Positions 60,798-64,000 of a stretch of DNA of 64,000 bases are shown piece after piece. Position 1 is the first letter of the stretch. Every line of letters starts with the position of its first letter. The position numbers and the translations under genes were made by a program. The notes under the pieces were generated by a model. The model was not told the DNA's origin, ran no database searches, and saw only the letters and a program-made list of their open reading frames with translations. Where the stretch lies: NCBI GenBank assembly GCA_023014335.1, contig JAECYW010000006.1:744001-808000 (forward strand). Reading direction: 5' to 3'. The stretch is from Galerina marginata. Taxonomy: Eukaryota > Basidiomycota > Agaricomycetes > Agaricales > Galerinaceae.

Positions 60798-61920
60798 GTT
60801 TCCTGGCTCTGGTACGAGAAGGATGTGCCTTGGAACCCTGCTTCTCAGCGCTAAGACGGCTTCCCAGGGGGATCGATCGATCGTCTGAAGGAAGAACGAT
60901 GTCGTCGGGTATGGTCACTTTTTGTTCCCTACACCTTTAACGTGAACGGAGCCACTTTTCGTATTGACAGGTCATTGAATCTCCCCTCGCGGGATTATTG
61001 CAAGTCATTCGACCACAGCTTCTTTTATTATTAGCGAAACTGACTCCAGACAAGCATCCATATCCATTTTCCGGAAGTCCATTAATAGAATATCGATGTG
61101 ATTCCTTGAATCTTCTGCTCGTCCATATGCTGTTTACTCGCACGGGGTCGATATTTTGTGTCGAATAAGATGTGGGTTATCTCTTTGCTTGCGGTATATT
61201 TCTGGATTTAATTTTTATGTACTATTTCCAGGTCTCCCTCCCAGTAAGGCCGCCTAAGGCGTCCTGGTTGTCCAATTTGGTACCAAAGTCTCGGGAAAAA
61301 TATAACTCAATGCAACAGCGCGCGTCTTTATTCCAATGTTAGTTACGTCCAGTCGTCCACCGTCTTACCCATCCGTCAGATCAAATATTTCAACCGATGT
61401 ACAGTAAGGACATTCAACTCGTCAAAACTTATATGGACCCATATCTCATGCTAGGATCCTCTCTGATAAGTAGTAACACTTGCCATGAGAGCCACCATCG
61501 ACCTCAGGAATGTAGACCGCGCTCTCACCGCACTCCTAGTCATCGTTATCGCGCGTCGGGTTCTTGCCCATTCAGTTATGACTTAAGACAAACACCAGAA
61601 AGTTCTTACACACAGAAACGTTCAAGTTCATGGCGTTCGCATACGTCTACTATGTCCCCGATATAGTCCGCAACTGTTTTCGCAAACGTGAATGCATGTC
61701 CATACCGCCGAAGACGACACGATGATACCGCGAGCCTCCAACCACAACGCTTTATCCCCTCTCATTGGGCCACGCGCCTACCGGACGTAAGCCAATTTTC
61801 GATAGAAAAGACTTCGTCCCCAGATACTAACTACTAACATCAATTGACGTCGGTTTTTCGTAGCTTGAATGAAATTTAAGGTTGATTTCCGAGGCCAGTC
61901 ATGATTAGAAGCACACCTTA
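60798..61920. other. region right of the TIR element
   Basis: No complete gene. Near 61490-61690 a plus-strand frame reads RNVDRALTALLVIVIARRV and later FMAFAYVYYVPDIVRNC, hydrophobic segments that could be remnants of a membrane protein, but nothing joins them to a start or stop. Confidence 0.4.
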
Positions 61921-61923
61921 CCT

Positions 61924-62767
61924 CCTACGTCGTCGATAAATAAAGGCTGCCGAAACTGAAATAGCCGCAAGTAAAAAATAAGACGCTACAGATGCAATGA
62001 TAATCAACAGCATCTTGCGGTTGATAAAAGGATTGGTCTGTCTTGTGTCCAGAGTCTGCGAATAGCCACTTGATGGTAGAACGGGTCAACAAGGTCCTCA
62101 AATAATTTGGTGCAATAATGAAGCCTACCTAGGTTCCAATCCTGGCGTGCCGACTGACGGTAGCTGCAAACATGTGGGCAATACGACGCTGAACGTTCTT
62201 CCGCTAATTGTTGTGCATGCGGAACCCTCGCAAGAAGAAACTGCCACTTCTGGCCTTGTTAAAATTGGGAGAGAGAGTACAGAAGTAAATTCTGGCGGTA
62301 AAGGAATGTTTGGTCCAGATGTTGGTGTCGGATGGCTTGTATCAATGGGCGACGGCGTAAAACTATGGGGTGAAGTTTCTCCATTTTTCGTGGACAGAGG
62401 ATCTGGATATGATGGCAAAGGTGTCTGTAGTCGCCAATCTTCCTTTAGTACCCTGTCAAATTAATAAAGAAATAACAGACCCACGTACACTCGCGACTAC
62501 CAATGTTTCAGACAACACCGGGACGAAGGTAGGACGGCTCGGATTAGAACTTTCTGTCGATTCTGTTAAGGGATTGGTGGGGGCTGTGAGTATCGATTTC
62601 GGAACTTCTGCGATTGAATTAAGAAAATTGGTCGGTATGGGTGGTGCTTTTTTAGGGGTGAAAACCAGATGACCAGGAAGAAAACGAACTGGTATTGGAA
62701 TGAGGTTCGACACATGGGGCATTTTTAACCCGGTTAGCGCTGGGGCATTTTTTTCTACCTTCATCTT
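61924..62767 (-). CDS. Ser/Pro-rich single-span membrane protein, copy 1
   Basis: The N-terminal 150 residues are Pro/Ser/Thr-rich (PTNFLNSIAEVPKSILTAPT, SPHSFTPSPIDTSHPTPTSG). They are followed by LPPEFTSVLSLP, PEVAVSSCEGSACTTISGRT and, across an intron, NPFINRKMLLIIIASVASYF and LLAAISVSAAFIY, a single membrane helix ending in a run of Arg. The topology suggests a secreted mucin-like part outside and a short tail inside. It is paralogous to the next gene. The start and the 3' end are uncertain; a GTAAGG donor at the Arg run suggests a further exon. Confidence 0.5.
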
Positions 62768-63268
62768 GTCCTCCATTTAACCATTGTAGCAATGTTAAGT
62801 TACCAACCCGCCTTCTCCCCGAATCCCGGATTCACACACATAAATTCCTCACGCATGGTTGTTCACGACGATTGACCATCCTACCACGCGTACTGTACAC
62901 TTATCTCTGGTGGGAGGACAGAAAATGTTCAACGGCGCTTACGCGAAGTTACAACATCAACCTTACTCTGAATGACGCAGTGGATTGACTTTGGTACTAT
63001 AATTAACAACCGGTTGTTCGCGATCGCAGAAAGGCATCCGATAGCAAATATAATCGGTTTAACCGTGAATGGCATAGCTGCTTGGGAGATCCATCTTTGA
63101 TTGGGCAGAAATTCTGATGCGTCCTGCTCATTGCATCGGTGAAGTGATAGCGGTTGCTTTCTTCTCAGACTAGACTGGGAGCTATCGCCCTTAATGGAGA
63201 ATGCTTGCTTCAGACAATCAAGGAAAGTATTGATGAAAATAATGTGGTGAAAAAGGAATGGAAAATGT

Positions 63269-64000
63269 TCAAGGATCGTGAAGATATCTAGATGCTTCGA
63301 AAAGTCCATATTTAGACAATTGCTCGATCAATTGCTCGACCGAAAGGCTCAACCATCGAGATCTCTCGTGCTTCAAGTACGCCCATTCTGACCAGTTCGA
63401 CTTGATGGATACCTTGTGTTGGCCGCATCCCGGATTTTCTGTAAATAGAAAAGCAGAAACTAAGCGAAAATTGGCCATGAAACACAAAAAATAAGCGAAC
63501 CTAGAATGCCGAAGGTACATAAACGCACCCAAGACGAAGAAAATGGCGAGGAGGAAGTAAGATGCGGTTGAAGCTATAATAATTTTCAAGGGGCTTCCGC
63601 TAAAAGCGTTGCTAAGCCTCTGATCAAGGACTTGGAGAGGTTGGGAAGTAAGGCTTCGATTCCCAGAGATGAACATAAAGTAAGAAAGTAGTCGCTACAG
63701 AACATCAAACACAGAAGCTCACGTAGGAATTTGGGCTGAACTTGCTGCCGAACTACTGCTTCCAGCAAAAATTTTGCCGGTTGAAGACATCGTCGGAATC
63801 AGGCTAAAGGTCTTCCCTCCGATGGTATAGCAAAAGTCAGAACCTTGGCACGAAGATACAACCACTGCTGTCCGACTGAAAACAGGGAATGGGGCGATTG
63901 AAGTGAAATCTGAAGGTAGCGGAATACTTGTAATCGTGGGACCATCCTTGTCGTCGCCTAAACTGGGACTTGGGATGGAGTTTGGATGGTTTGGGACATT
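63269..64000 (-). CDS. Ser/Pro-rich single-span membrane protein, copy 2 (cut by window edge)
   Basis: Same architecture as the copy at 61924-62767. It has SIPLPSDFTSIAPFPV, TAVVVSSCQGSDFCYTIGGK and TFSLIPTM, a Ser/Ala-rich stalk (AGSSSSAASSAQIP), then, across an intron, SGSPLKIIIASTASYFLLAI and FFVLGAFMYLRH. The shared core SSC-GS-C-TI-G-TF-V/L identifies them as tandem duplicates. The N-terminus lies beyond 64000. A short tail after the helix ends near 63269. Confidence 0.5.

Overview
The window is genomic DNA of a mushroom-forming basidiomycete (Agaricomycetes). The evidence is many short GT-AG introns of about 50-75 nt, agaric-type BTB, F-box and Crinkler proteins, two intron-rich DUF6534-type membrane proteins, a CBM1-GH10 xylanase, fungal gag-only LTR retroelements and an alpha-kinase. 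Genes are single-copy eukaryotic units with no operons. Exon boundaries were worked out by eye from splice signals and reading frame, so they are predictions.

Layout. 1-2.5 kb: no clear gene, two short tandem repeats and a diverged direct repeat. 2.5-6.3 kb: a BTB protein and an F-box protein, both on the minus strand. 6.96-11.78 kb: a complete copia-type gag-only LTR element split by a 3.27-kb hAT-like insertion that carries a spliced gene of its own. 12.8-14.9 kb: a Crinkler-kinase gene with an apparent frameshift. 15.4-17.6 kb: DUF6534-type protein. 18.7-19.3 kb: a small DUF6914-like protein divergent from a long-chain acyl-CoA synthetase. That synthetase (19.4-26.4 kb) is cut in its last third by a 4.4-kb palindromic, non-coding TIR element. 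26.9-35.2 kb: a second DUF6534 gene, a HAM1-like protein, an acyltransferase-3 membrane protein and a nitronate monooxygenase. 35.5-38.1 kb: a hAT-type MITE followed directly by a young gypsy-type gag-only element with identical LTRs. 38.6-48.5 kb: a cytochrome P450, a decayed alkenal/enone reductase, a GH10 xylanase and an old yellow enzyme. 49.4-50.8 kb: an unresolved membrane protein. 52.2-60.8 kb: an 8.6-kb element bounded by nearly identical 321-bp inverted repeats, encoding an integrase-core (DDE) protein, a zinc-finger/alpha-kinase protein and a third protein of unknown function. 61.9-64 kb: two tandem Ser/Pro-rich single-span membrane proteins, the second cut by the window edge.

The most notable system is the 8.6-kb element: an integrase-like protein and an alpha-kinase diverge from one short promoter region, with a third gene convergent on the kinase, all between long inverted repeats. 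The second is the pair of gag-only LTR elements. The younger one has three 24-nt RNA hairpins with a UUCG loop after its gag gene, and the outer stem shows compensatory base changes. The metabolic genes (acyl-CoA synthetase, P450, nitronate monooxygenase, old yellow enzyme, xylanase) look like ordinary scattered wood- or litter-decay genes and not a biosynthetic cluster.
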